Shown piece after piece: positions 25,313 to 34,200 of a DNA stretch of 64,000 nt. Origin of the DNA: J054 sp965221985 (GTDB taxonomy: Bacteria; Pseudomonadota; Gammaproteobacteria; Steroidobacterales; GCA-2729495); NCBI GenBank assembly GCA_965221985.1, contig OZ244928.1, positions 3,348,001 through 3,412,000 of the forward strand. Reading direction: 5' to 3'. Made by a program: the position numbers and the translations under genes. A model generated the notes under the pieces. The model saw only the letters and a list, made by a program, of their open reading frames with translations. It was not told the origin of the DNA and searched no databases. The stretch's first letter is position 1; each line of letters starts with the position of its first letter.

Positions 25313-26674
25313 GTGACCACAGTCCAATTAGACACGGAGTTGCTCGCCTGCCCTCGCTGCGATACGGCTTTGACGGACACGTCAACGGGGCATCGCTGCG
25401 GTGCTTGCCGGGTTGACTTTCCCAAGGTCGGCGGCTTGCCCTGGCTGTTTTCGGAACCTGATTTCGCGCTGGGTGAATGGCGTGCGCGCGCTAATCACGC
25501 CATTCAAGAAACGGCTGCACGGGCCCACTCCATGGAGCTGGAACTCGACGATGACTCGCTAAGCAAGAAAACTAGAGAAAGATTGGTTCTGTTGCGCGAT
25601 GCTTATACGGATCAATCAGCCCAGCTGCAGAAAATTCTGTCGCCGCTGCTGAAGTTGACGTCGCCCGCGGCCAGAGAAACCTATCTTGCGCTGCGCACGC
25701 GTCTACCGGTGGACCAAGGGCTGAATACTTACTATCCGAACATTTTTCGCGATTGGTGTTGGGGCGACGCGGAAAATTACGCGGCTGCCGAAATTATTGG
25801 CAACAAACTACCTGAACGCTGCCGGCGAATTCTGGTGTTGGGCGCGGGGGCGGGACGGCTGGCCTATGATTTGCATCAACGCCGGGATAGCGGTGAAACC
25901 GTTGCCCTGGACTTCAATCCTTTGCTCGTGCTGACGGCCCACGCAGTTACATATGGAGAAAGAATAAAACTCTGGGAATTTCCCATTGCACCACGGCGTC
26001 TTGCGGACTCTGCCATTGCCCGCGAATTATCCGCGCAACCGCCGCGACCCGGTCTGAGTTTCTTGCTTGCCGATGCCTTGCGGCCGCCGTTTCTGCCGGC
26101 TAGCTTCGATGCTGTCATCACGCCTTGGCTGGTTGATATTTTGCCCGTTGACTTCGCGCGACTGGCCTCGAGCATCAATAATCTGCTCAAGAAGAATGGC
26201 CGCTGGATCAATTTCGGTTCTCTGGCCTTCGCGCATGCAAGGGCAGCCCAGTGTTACAGCCTTGAAGAAACGCTGGACGTTGTCGAAGCCAACGGTTTCG
26301 CTAACCCGAGTTACCGGGAAGATGAATTGCCGTACATGGATTCGCCGGCCAGCCGGCATGGGCGGCGCGAGCAGGTGGTGACTTTCACCGCGAACAAATC
26401 TGGCAACGCGCCCGCGCGTAAACGTCATAGTGCGCTGCCTGAATGGTTGGTTGCTGGCAAGGAACCGGTGCCGGCCTTGCGTGAGTTTCAACAACAGGCG
26501 GCCTCGACTCGAATTTATGCCTTTGTCATGGGAATGATTGATGGGAAGCGCTCGATTCGGGACATGGCGAAGTTGATGGAGCAGCAAAAATTGATGTCCC
26601 GCGAAGAAGCGGAGGCTAGCATCCGGTCGTTCTTGATTCGGATGTTTGATGACGTTCAATCTAGCTCGTTGTGA
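25313..26674 (+). CDS. Zinc-ribbon SAM methyltransferase of the N2227/carnosine-methyltransferase type
   Basis: A 453-residue cytoplasmic protein. The N-terminus has a Trm112-like zinc ribbon with two Cys pairs (CPRC at residues 13-16 and CGAC about 15 residues later). A helical region is followed by YYPNIFRDWCWGDAENY and the SAM-binding motif ILVLGAGAGRLAYDL, then FDAVITPWLVDIL, consistent with a class I methyltransferase and close to the N2227 (carnosine N-methyltransferase) domain. The C-terminal 80 residues (YAFVMGMIDGKRSIRDMAKL) look like a PqqD-like winged helix. Start is GTG. Isolated between repeat-rich spacers, so a single-gene unit. Substrate unknown. Confidence 0.75.
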   Translation: MTTVQLDTELLACPRCDTALTDTSTGHRCGACRVDFPKVGGLPWLFSEPDFALGEWRARANHAIQETAARAHSMELELDDDSLSKKTRERLVLLRDAYTDQSAQLQKILSPLLKLTSPAARETYLALRTRLPVDQGLNTYYPNIFRDWCWGDAENYAAAEIIGNKLPERCRRILVLGAGAGRLAYDLHQRRDSGETVALDFNPLLVLTAHAVTYGERIKLWEFPIAPRRLADSAIARELSAQPPRPGLSFLLADALRPPFLPASFDAVITPWLVDILPVDFARLASSINNLLKKNGRWINFGSLAFAHARAAQCYSLEETLDVVEANGFANPSYREDELPYMDSPASRHGRREQVVTFTANKSGNAPARKRHSALPEWLVAGKEPVPALREFQQQAASTRIYAFVMGMIDGKRSIRDMAKLMEQQKLMSREEAEASIRSFLIRMFDDVQSSSL

Positions 26675-26815
26675 CACACACCATTTCCTAGTTCCCCTAT
26701 CGCTACTACCTCTGCTAACTCGCTGAGCTTGCAGCCGCGATTCTCTGCGCTCAATCCGCATTAGTTCCTCCGCCGATGAACATTACTGATTGCCTTGCTG
26801 AGCTCGAAAACCCAA

Positions 26816-26900
26816 GCTGCGGAAGTTCGGTTTACCCCTGGAGGGAATAAAGCGGACCGCAGGGAGCCATCCCGGAAGGGGTAAACCGAACTTCCGCAGC
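26816..26900 (+). repeat. Long palindromic repeat, copy B
   Basis: Perfect 23-base arms at 26816-26838 and 26878-26900 enclose a 39-base loop containing GCGGACCGCAGGGAGCCATC. Arm core CGGAAGTTCGG pairs with CCGAACTTCCG. An outer pair GATTGCCTT / AAGGCAATC about 25-35 bases further out could extend the stem, giving a unit of about 150 bases. Confidence 0.9.
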
Positions 26901-26931
26901 GAACCACGGCACCCAGTTCCGAAAGGCAATC

Positions 26932-26992
26932 CGTAAGCTTACCCCTGGAGCAAGCAAAGCGGACCATGGGGAGCCATCCCGGAAGCTAAGCT
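26932..26992 (+). repeat. Partial palindromic repeat
   Basis: Loop-like sequence (TTACCCCTGGAG, GCAAAGCGGACC, GGAGCCATCCCGGAAG) with short remaining arms GTAAGCTT / AAGCTTGG. It directly adjoins the flank of copy B, giving a tandem layout like that of bacterial interspersed mosaic elements. A similar fragment occurs after copy C near 27196-27238. Confidence 0.6.
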
Positions 26993-27078
26993 TGGAGCCG
27001 TGATTCGCTGCGCTTAGTCGGCTTTACTGCCAACAGCGGTGAATATTGTTAACTCCCTTGCTTGGCTCGGTAACCCAA

Positions 27079-27163
27079 GCTGAGGTGGTTCGGTTTACCC
27101 CTGGAGGGAATAAAGCGGACCGCAGGGAGCCATCCCGGAAGGGGTAAACCGAACCACCTCAGC
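27079..27163 (+). repeat. Long palindromic repeat, copy C
   Basis: Perfect 23-base arms at 27079-27101 and 27141-27163 enclose a 39-base loop identical to that of copy B. The arm core is AGGTGGTTCGG, differing from B at four of the first six variable positions. The opposite arm carries the matching changes, so pairing is fully kept. The downstream flank CGAACCACGGCACCCAG is shared with B. Confidence 0.9.
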
Positions 27164-27538
27164 GAACCACGGCACCCAGTTCCGCAAGACAATTCGTAGG
27201 GTTACCCCTGGAGCGTGCAAAGAGGTCGAGCCCTAGGACGATCCGCTTCCTGGGAAACCTCACTGGGTAGTCGATGAATCTGAAATATGGGGTTCCTCGG
27301 GGCCGATCCCGGCCAGTCTTCCCAGAATCCGGTTCCCACGCTGAACGACCAGCTTCCAGCGTCTTAGCTCTGATTGCTCATCTCTCTAAAGAAAAGACTT
27401 ACATAACGCGCTGATTTAAGTTAAATTCGCCTTCTAGATCGGACGGGGCTCTGCCCTGGCCGAAAAAGCGTTAAGGACCGCCTGGAAAGGCCTCGTCAAG
27501 AAGGACCGCGGGCAAACACTGTTTGCTGAGGAGTTGAC

Positions 27539-28363
27539 ATGACGAGAGCACTATCCGCATTGACTGCCCTATTGCTGGCGCTATGCCTGAGCACCGCTTC
27601 CGCAGCCACCCGGCTCGACAAACGCGTATTGGCCGCCACCGAGGTACTGCAGGAACTAACCCGCATTCCCGAGCAAGGCATTCCGCCCAATTTGTTGAGT
27701 AACGCCTACGCCGTAGCCGTGTTGCCCAATGTGATCAAGGCCGGCTTTATTATTGGTGGCCGCTACGGTGAGGGTCTACTGGTTGTCCGACGACCTGATG
27801 GTAGCTGGAGCAACCCATCGTTTGTAAAGCTTGGCGGTGGCAGCGTCGGCTTTCAGGCGGGCGCTCAAGGCTCAGACGTTGTCTTGGTCTTTAAGACCCG
27901 GCGGGGTGTCGAGAATATCGCGAAGGGCAAGTTTACCTTGGGTGGCGATATGGCCGTAGCAGCCGGACCCATCGGACGCTATACCTCAGCGTCGACGGAT
28001 CTTGGATTTACCGCGGAAATCTATTCCTATTCAAGAAATCGCGGCTTGTTCGGCGGGGTTTCCCTGGACGGTTCGGTGCTAGGCATGGACCATAAAGCAA
28101 ATTATGCCTACTACGAGACCACTGACGGCAGCGCCCACAGTATTTTGAGCGACAAGAACATTCCGGCACCCAGCGGTGCGCGGCGCTTCAAAGAGGTCTT
28201 GTCCGCCGCGGCGCCAAGCATGAACTGGCAGGGCGAGCGCAGCCAGCAGGCGGCCATACGTCAGGAACCGGCTCGGGTTGAAGAATCCGAAGCACCGGAG
28301 CCCACCACTCGCACTTATGGACTGGATGACGCGCCGGCGGCCGAAGGCGAAGCCATTTTCTGA
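27539..28363 (+). CDS. SYLF (Ysc84) lipid-binding-domain protein
   Basis: A 274-residue secreted protein with a signal peptide ending near STASA, a strong GAGGAG site five bases before the ATG, and the SYLF domain (residues 30-225). The domain includes AVAVLPNVIKAGFIIGGRYG, VGFQAGAQGSDVVLVFKT and GLFGGVSLDGSVLGMD, typical of bacterial Ysc84-type proteins thought to bind phosphoinositides or other lipids. The C-terminal 45 residues are polar, Glu/Pro-rich and unassigned. Two tandem terminators follow, so it is transcribed alone. Cellular role in bacteria is poorly known. Confidence 0.9.
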   Translation: MTRALSALTALLLALCLSTASAATRLDKRVLAATEVLQELTRIPEQGIPPNLLSNAYAVAVLPNVIKAGFIIGGRYGEGLLVVRRPDGSWSNPSFVKLGGGSVGFQAGAQGSDVVLVFKTRRGVENIAKGKFTLGGDMAVAAGPIGRYTSASTDLGFTAEIYSYSRNRGLFGGVSLDGSVLGMDHKANYAYYETTDGSAHSILSDKNIPAPSGARRFKEVLSAAAPSMNWQGERSQQAAIRQEPARVEESEAPEPTTRTYGLDDAPAAEGEAIF

Positions 28364-28384
28364 GGATTTTTCTCCTCCGCACTA

Positions 28385-28418
28385 CGGCCCGTCATCGCGA
28401 GATGCGGGCCGATTTTTT
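28385..28418 (+). terminator. Rho-independent terminator 1 after the SYLF gene
   Basis: Stem CGGCCCG(T)CATC / GATGCGGGCCG with one bulged T, closed by a GCGA tetraloop and followed by TTTTTT. Confidence 0.9.
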
Positions 28419-28420
28419 GA

Positions 28421-28453
28421 CCGGGTGATGCTGTGGCATCGCCCGTTTTTTTT
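28421..28453 (+). terminator. Rho-independent terminator 2 after the SYLF gene
   Basis: Stem CGGGTGATGC / GCATCGCCCG (one G-U pair), short loop, then eight T. It directly follows the first terminator, giving a tandem pair. Confidence 0.9.
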
Positions 28454-28530
28454 GCTTGCAGGCCTGACTTTCCATTAGCGTTACGATTCTGAAACAATAG
28501 CCCCTGGTCGGGACTACTAAGAGAACAACC

Positions 28531-29619
28531 ATGGAGCGCTACCAAGAACTGTTAGACCAGGGATTGAAATTCGTAGAACCCTACCCGCTTTTGCAAGCTC
28601 TGCTGATCATCGTTGGGTTTTTAATTCTCGCGAAATTCGTCGACATTTTTTGCGGCAGCATAGTTCGTCGCCTGACGGCGAAGACGAAAACCAAAATCGA
28701 TGATCAAATCATCGCGCTATTGCACCGCCCGATATTCGTGACCGTGGCACTATTTGGGCTGATTGTCGCCAGCACGCGCCTGGACATTGGCGAAGCATTC
28801 CAGCAGCCCACCATCCGCGTCGTGCAGAGCATCATCATCATCATTTGGCTCATTTTCGGCCTGCGGCTAGTGGGCGTAATCGTTGGTGGACTGAGTGGCG
28901 ACCAGAAAAACTACCGCGTAGTGCATCCTGCCATGCGGCCACTGCTACGCAACGCGCTATCAGTGCTCATATTGCTGGCTGGCGCCTACGCCATACTCAT
29001 CGCCTGGGACATCAATGTCACCGGCCTAGTCGCCTCGGCGGGCATCATGGGCTTAGCGCTGAGCTTCGCCGCGCAAGATACCTTGGCTAATTTATTTGCC
29101 GGTGTCGCCATCATGATTGACCGGCCCTATCAAATTGGTGACTTCATCATCCTAGACAGCGGCGAACGCGGTCAGGTTACCAATATCGGCTTGCGCAGTA
29201 CGCGCCTACTCACCCGTGACGACGTCGAAGTGACGATCCCGAACAGCGTCATGGGCGCGGCCACCATTGTCAATGAGGCCGGCGGTCCCGAAGAGCGTTA
29301 TCGGATTCGCATGCCGGTGGGGGTAGCCTATGGCAGTAACGTCGACAAGGTCATGGACGTTTTGCTTAAAGTTGGCGAAGCGCACCCCAAGGTATCCGCC
29401 GAACCTGAGGCGCGGGTACGATTCCGGTTGTTCGGCGAGTCGAGTCTAGATTTTGAGCTACTTTGCTGGATCGCTGATCCCGTGGATCGTGGCAAGGTGT
29501 CGCATGAATTGAACTGTGAAATCTACAAAGCCTTCGCCGAGGAATCCATAGAAATTCCCTTTCCGCAGCGCGACCTCTATATCAAGGAAATGCCCAGCCC
29601 TCAGGCGAATAGTGGCTAG
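28531..29619 (+). CDS. MscS-family mechanosensitive ion channel
   Basis: A 362-residue inner-membrane protein with about four helices (residues 20-40, 70-90, 105-130, 150-172). The pore-lining helix and MscS signature follow: GLALSFAAQDTLANLFAG and VAIMIDRPYQIGDFI, then the beta domain (RGQVTNIGLRSTRLLTRDD) and alpha-beta C-terminus. MscS channels release solutes during osmotic down-shock. Monocistronic: terminators upstream and an unrelated start 150 bases downstream. Confidence 0.92.
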   Translation: MERYQELLDQGLKFVEPYPLLQALLIIVGFLILAKFVDIFCGSIVRRLTAKTKTKIDDQIIALLHRPIFVTVALFGLIVASTRLDIGEAFQQPTIRVVQSIIIIIWLIFGLRLVGVIVGGLSGDQKNYRVVHPAMRPLLRNALSVLILLAGAYAILIAWDINVTGLVASAGIMGLALSFAAQDTLANLFAGVAIMIDRPYQIGDFIILDSGERGQVTNIGLRSTRLLTRDDVEVTIPNSVMGAATIVNEAGGPEERYRIRMPVGVAYGSNVDKVMDVLLKVGEAHPKVSAEPEARVRFRLFGESSLDFELLCWIADPVDRGKVSHELNCEIYKAFAEESIEIPFPQRDLYIKEMPSPQANSG

Positions 29620-29771
29620 CTGCTCTCAGGCGAGAATCGACGCAGGTCAGCGCCCTAGAGCGATCTTGTAATGCGTGGGCTAGCAAACCATGCCAGTCCA
29701 TTGCGTTTTGGTCAGCCGAACCGCGCAAGACTATTGCCGCGAAAACTTTGCGCGCCAGGCGGCTTGTGGCC

Positions 29772-31280
29772 ATGAAAAAAAATTTCTATGACCTGCTGCG
29801 GGATGGGTTTTCCGCGCGCATGGACAAAACCTGCCTAAGCACGAACTTAGGTGAGACCGTCGCCTACGCTGAAATCGATCAGCAAAGCGCCCGGTACGCT
29901 GGTGCGCTGCGCAAGCTTGGACTGCGCGCAGGAGATCGTTTGGTGGCCCAAGTCGACAAGTCCGTGGAAGCGGTGCTGCTCTATCTTGCCTGTCTCCGCT
30001 GCGGCATCGTCTATGTGCCTCTAAACACCGCCTATACCGCCCCTGAACTTGAGTACTTCCTTAGCGACGCGCAAGCACATACTTTGATTTGCCGGCAGGA
30101 CGCCCTGAACAGGCTGGAAGCGCTTGCCGTCAAACATGGCGTCAGGCATTGCATGTCACTCGGCAGTGGCAGTGGGCTCGAAACGGAGCTCGCCACCGCA
30201 AGAGCCGATGAGCAACTGGCTTGGCTGGACCCAGATGCGGCGATGGCCATGATCTATACATCCGGTACAACGGGCCGGTCCAAGGGCGCCATGCTGAGTT
30301 TTAATAATCTCGCCAGCAATTTGTTGGCCTTGCATCAGATTTGGGACTGGCAGACTGATGACGTGCTCTTGCATGCGCTGCCGATTTTTCATGTACATGG
30401 TCTTTTCGTCGCTCTGCACTGCGCCCTTCTGGGTGGATCAACGGTACTTTTTCACGAAAAATTCGATATAGACGCACTGCGCGCCGATTTGCCGCGGTCA
30501 CGCGTACTCATGGGCGTGCCGACTTTCTATACACGCTTACTACAGTGTCCTGACTTTGGCCGGAACGACTGCCGAAACATGCGCCTTTTTATTTCGGGCT
30601 CCGCGCCCTTGCCGGCGGAAACTTTCGCGGCATTCTCAGCCCGCAGCGGCCACGAAATTCTTGAGCGATACGGGATGACTGAAGCCGGCATGATTGCTTC
30701 GAACCCGCTTAATGGTGATCGGCGTGCCGGTACCGTGGGTTATGCGCTGCCCAAGGTTAGCCTAAGAATGCGCGACGCTGATGGCCGCGAACTACCAGCG
30801 GGTTCAGTGGGAGAATTAGAAATTCGTGGACCCAATGTTTTTCTAGGCTATTGGAACATGCCCGATAAGACCGCCGCGGAATTTTGTGACGACGGCTACT
30901 TTCGCACCGGCGATCTAGGCCAACTTGATACCGACGGGCGCTTGAGCCTAGTGGGTCGAGCTAAGGACCTAATTATTTCCGGCGGCTACAATATTTATCC
31001 CAAGGAAATCGAAAGCATTCTCGATGCCTTGCCGCAGATTAATGAATCTGCCGTGATCGGCATAGCCGATGAAGATCTTGGCGAAACCGTGGTCGCGATT
31101 GTAGTGCCAGCAGCCGACGAGAACCCAGATACCGATGCAATTTCAAATGCGCTAGAGGGGCAGCTGGCGCGCTTCAAACAACCGCGAAAAATTATCACTA
31201 CCCATTGCCTGCCTAGAAATGCCATGGGAAAGGTGCAAAAACAAAAATTGCGCGAACAATATGGCCGACAACTGCAATAG
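29772..31280 (+). CDS. Acyl-CoA synthetase, malonyl-CoA synthetase (MatB)-like
   Basis: A 502-residue ANL-superfamily enzyme. Core motifs are MIYTSGTTGRSKGAM (P-loop), LHALPIFHVHGLFVALHC, LERYGMTEAGMI, YFRTGDLG, and the C-terminal catalytic Lys in LPRNAMGKVQKQKL. The HALPIFHVHGLF phrase is characteristic of malonyl-CoA synthetases and close relatives, so malonate (or methylmalonate) plus CoA and ATP is the likely substrate set. Start taken at ATG 29772 (MKKNFYDLL); a TTG at 29748 is possible. No decarboxylase neighbour to confirm the malonate assignment. Confidence 0.8.
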   Translation: MKKNFYDLLRDGFSARMDKTCLSTNLGETVAYAEIDQQSARYAGALRKLGLRAGDRLVAQVDKSVEAVLLYLACLRCGIVYVPLNTAYTAPELEYFLSDAQAHTLICRQDALNRLEALAVKHGVRHCMSLGSGSGLETELATARADEQLAWLDPDAAMAMIYTSGTTGRSKGAMLSFNNLASNLLALHQIWDWQTDDVLLHALPIFHVHGLFVALHCALLGGSTVLFHEKFDIDALRADLPRSRVLMGVPTFYTRLLQCPDFGRNDCRNMRLFISGSAPLPAETFAAFSARSGHEILERYGMTEAGMIASNPLNGDRRAGTVGYALPKVSLRMRDADGRELPAGSVGELEIRGPNVFLGYWNMPDKTAAEFCDDGYFRTGDLGQLDTDGRLSLVGRAKDLIISGGYNIYPKEIESILDALPQINESAVIGIADEDLGETVVAIVVPAADENPDTDAISNALEGQLARFKQPRKIITTHCLPRNAMGKVQKQKLREQYGRQLQ

Positions 31281-31290
31281 ACTTTGCGCC

Positions 31291-34200
31291 TCAGAAAGGC
31301 TGCACAGGATCAGGCTCACCCCACTCGCTCAGACGCAATCCCAGCTGGCTAGGTAATCTAAGTAATAATTCCTCGCGCGGAATATCGTAGGCGCTGGCCT
31401 CATTAATAGCTGCATCCAAGGGCACCAAGTCTAGCCGACTGCCGGCTGTATCATTTAGCGCGAGCAGATCGCGATTCTGCTGGCCGCGAATATCCAGCGG
31501 ACGCTCTGTCAACAGGCGCACATCGGCAACCACTAGACCGTCTGGCATCACTTGCAGTCTATATAGCCAATAGCCCGATTGTGAGTACAAATCTTGTCCG
31601 TCGACACTAAACCACAGGCGGTCGGGCAGCGCTGGCAGCCTAACCGAACTGGGCAAAGACATCTGATCCTGACTCCAGAGTCGCGCTTGATAGCTCGCGT
31701 CCACCGTAGCGATCAGGCGGTTGTCTGGCGACAAAGCCATTGATTGAACATTGTCCGCCGCTTCGAGAAACGGCTCCAGCAAATTGGCCCGCCATATCCA
31801 ACGGGATAGTCCTTGACGGTTCCCAGCAATATATATTTCATTACCATCTTTGCTAATGAGTAGCTGCGGCCGCCGACTCTTGATTGCCGTGCGAGCAACG
31901 GCTGCCCCCGTCTTAGCCGAGGTGACTAAGACAGAGTTTTGGCTTGCCGAAATCAGGTTGATTTCGTCGGGACTAAACTGCAGGTCTAGAATCGCGCCGT
32001 CGCCCTGGCTGGCAAAGAACCGGCGTGGCGCACCTGTTGCAGATTCCCAGACTCGCAAGCTGCCGTCGATGCCTCCGCTAGCAACCAAGGCGCCGGACGC
32101 CGAAAAATCGAGTGCGGAAATCGGTCCGGGATGTCCGACGAATCCGGGACCAGCCGGCCGGTCCGCGATCAACAAGGTATCCGAGGAAGCGGCTAAAATA
32201 CGCAGATCGCCGCTCGCACTAGCAACGGCCACCTGCCGGCCCGCAGGATCGATCGCACCCAGCGCGATTCCGCCGGTTGCCAGGGTCGTTGCATCGCGCG
32301 TCGGACCTTCTTCGAGTTGCGGCAAGCGCCACAGTCTGAGCGCGCGCTCGCCGTCCCAACTTACGGCAATACCCATGGCAGTGCTCAATTGCACCTGGCC
32401 CGCGGATGACCCCAAGGATACTGCCGGGTTCACCGTTCCATGACGCAGCAAAACGCCTCTACCGGCCAAATCATCCAAACCAACTAACTCGTAGCCACCC
32501 GCCAAGGAGCCAAATAACAGGTAGTGCGAATCGAAATCCACGGCCCAGGATGATGCACCGTGCCGGGTCAATACAGGTGTCGACAAGTCATCCAGCACCC
32601 AGAGTCGGAAAGTATGGGTCGCGTCTTCGGTGGCTAACCAACGGCCTTGGGGGTGAAAATGAATCGCCGTCGGCGCGGAGCCGTGGACAAGCTCAGCAAC
32701 AACCTGGCCCGTGGCAACATCCCACAAGCGCAGTAGCCGCTCGCCGTCACTAACCGCTAGCAAGCGACCAGCATCATCAATACTCGCTAGACTCGCCAAG
32801 CTCCCGGTTGATAGCTGTCCAATTTTCCGACCGGCTTCAAGATCCCAAACCAACAGAGAATTGTTTGCGTCGGCGTCAACGGCGTCGACCACCAGAAACC
32901 GGCCATTCTCGGAAAGTACCGGCGCGAATGCGGATTCAATGGGTATGGTCAATTGTAAGCTGGCGCTCTGTACATCCCAAACTTGCAAGCTCCGGCCGAT
33001 GGTCAATAGCACGGCGCGTTGCCCCAAGGCGAAACCAGCGTTTGTAAATTCGGGCGGACGGGGAATGCGGGCGGTGACTTCCGCCCGCGCGATATCCCAA
33101 ACTAAAACATCCCCCCGAACTTCCGGACTGGATGGCCAACTTAGGGCAAAGCGGCCGGCCGGCCCTAAAATATTAGTGGCCTGCCGCGTGGCCTTTGGCT
33201 CGGGGATCTGCAACAGCCCCTGCTGCGAGGAAGGCTCCGCTGTCGCGACTTGGCCATCGATCTCTAGACTCCAGGATTTCAAGCTGCCGCCGATTCCCTG
33301 CACCAAATCCGTGAAATACGCGGTCCAGGTCCCGCCAACGCTTTCCTCTAACAGTTCGCGAAGTGCGGGTATTTGCCGAGAATCCAAACGATAATAGCCG
33401 TCCGCCGTGGCGCCTGCATCGGTTAGCATCGTTCGCGCCTGCCGGCCTGATGGCGAACGCAGCTCCAATTGAATATCCCGCGGCCGCACGTGATCCGTTT
33501 CAACGCTAATTTTCATACGACGCCCATTGCCCGCCGCCTTGATAAACAATGTAGTGGGTTGAGGAATCAACTCTTCGGCCAAGAGCTCAAGATTTCGCGC
33601 CCGTTGCAGGCCATCTTCATCCAGCCGCATAAGGCCGAGCCCGGCCGAGGAATTCAACAAGCTAAGTAAACCTGAATTACCGTCCAAGGCAAATGCCTCA
33701 AGGCTCTCCGGTGAACGAATCGTGCTCAATAACTGCTGGTAATCGCCACCCAGCAACTCATATAAATTTCGTTCGTGATCCGGCGTCGCATCCAGCGGTG
33801 CCTGCAAGGCGAACAATAGAGCGGCATCTCGGTCGCCGCGGGCCAAGGCATTACTTTTCTTGCGGTCCCAAAAATCCGTTTGCAAAGCGGCGGCACGATC
33901 TGCCTGACCGGGCAGTTCGGCCAACAACTCTGCAAATCGCTGCGCTTCACTCAAACGCGTCGCTTCGCGACTCTGCGCCGCCAAATAGTCCCCGAATAGT
34001 TGCTCTGCCGTGCTACCGAATCCTGGTAAGAAGTGCAGGCGCTCGTAGGCGTTTTGTGCCTCCAAAAATTCCGCATCAGGGCTGCTGAGGGCGCGTATAT
34101 AGGGCCGCGGCAAGTACTCGCTATACCAAATGGGAATTGATATCGCCAACGACAGTACTGTTGCGACCGCCAATAATCCCCGTACACTAAAGGGCAAATT

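Larger units (their letters stand above)
26675..27538. other. Repeat-rich intergenic region
   Basis: About 860 bases with no credible gene. It holds two intact palindromic repeats (26816-26900, 27079-27163), two partial copies (about 26932-26992 and 27196-27238), and shared flanks. The last 300 bases are repeat-free and lead to the SYLF gene; TAAATT at 27422-27427 could be a weak -10 with a poor -35. A hairpin GCAAAC-ACT-GTTTGC sits just ahead of the SYLF ribosome site. Confidence 0.7.

Noticed and set aside
26027..26761. 244-residue minus-strand frame
   Set aside because: It lies opposite the methyltransferase, has no ribosome site, and its composition is that of an antisense shadow.
25009..27163. 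CRISPR array
   Set aside because: Only three intact copies, in two orientations, around 2 kb apart and with a gene between them; there are no regular spacers or cas genes.
32711..33394. 227-residue plus-strand frame, and similar long frames such as 62975-63625
   Set aside because: They lie opposite strong genes (STAND ATPase, ABC protein), are Ser/Arg/Pro-rich and have no domain-like pattern.
33390..33420. DAGAT segment in the STAND protein as a flavinylation site
   Set aside because: It lies in the P-domain-like region without the surrounding acceptor pattern and is far from apbE.
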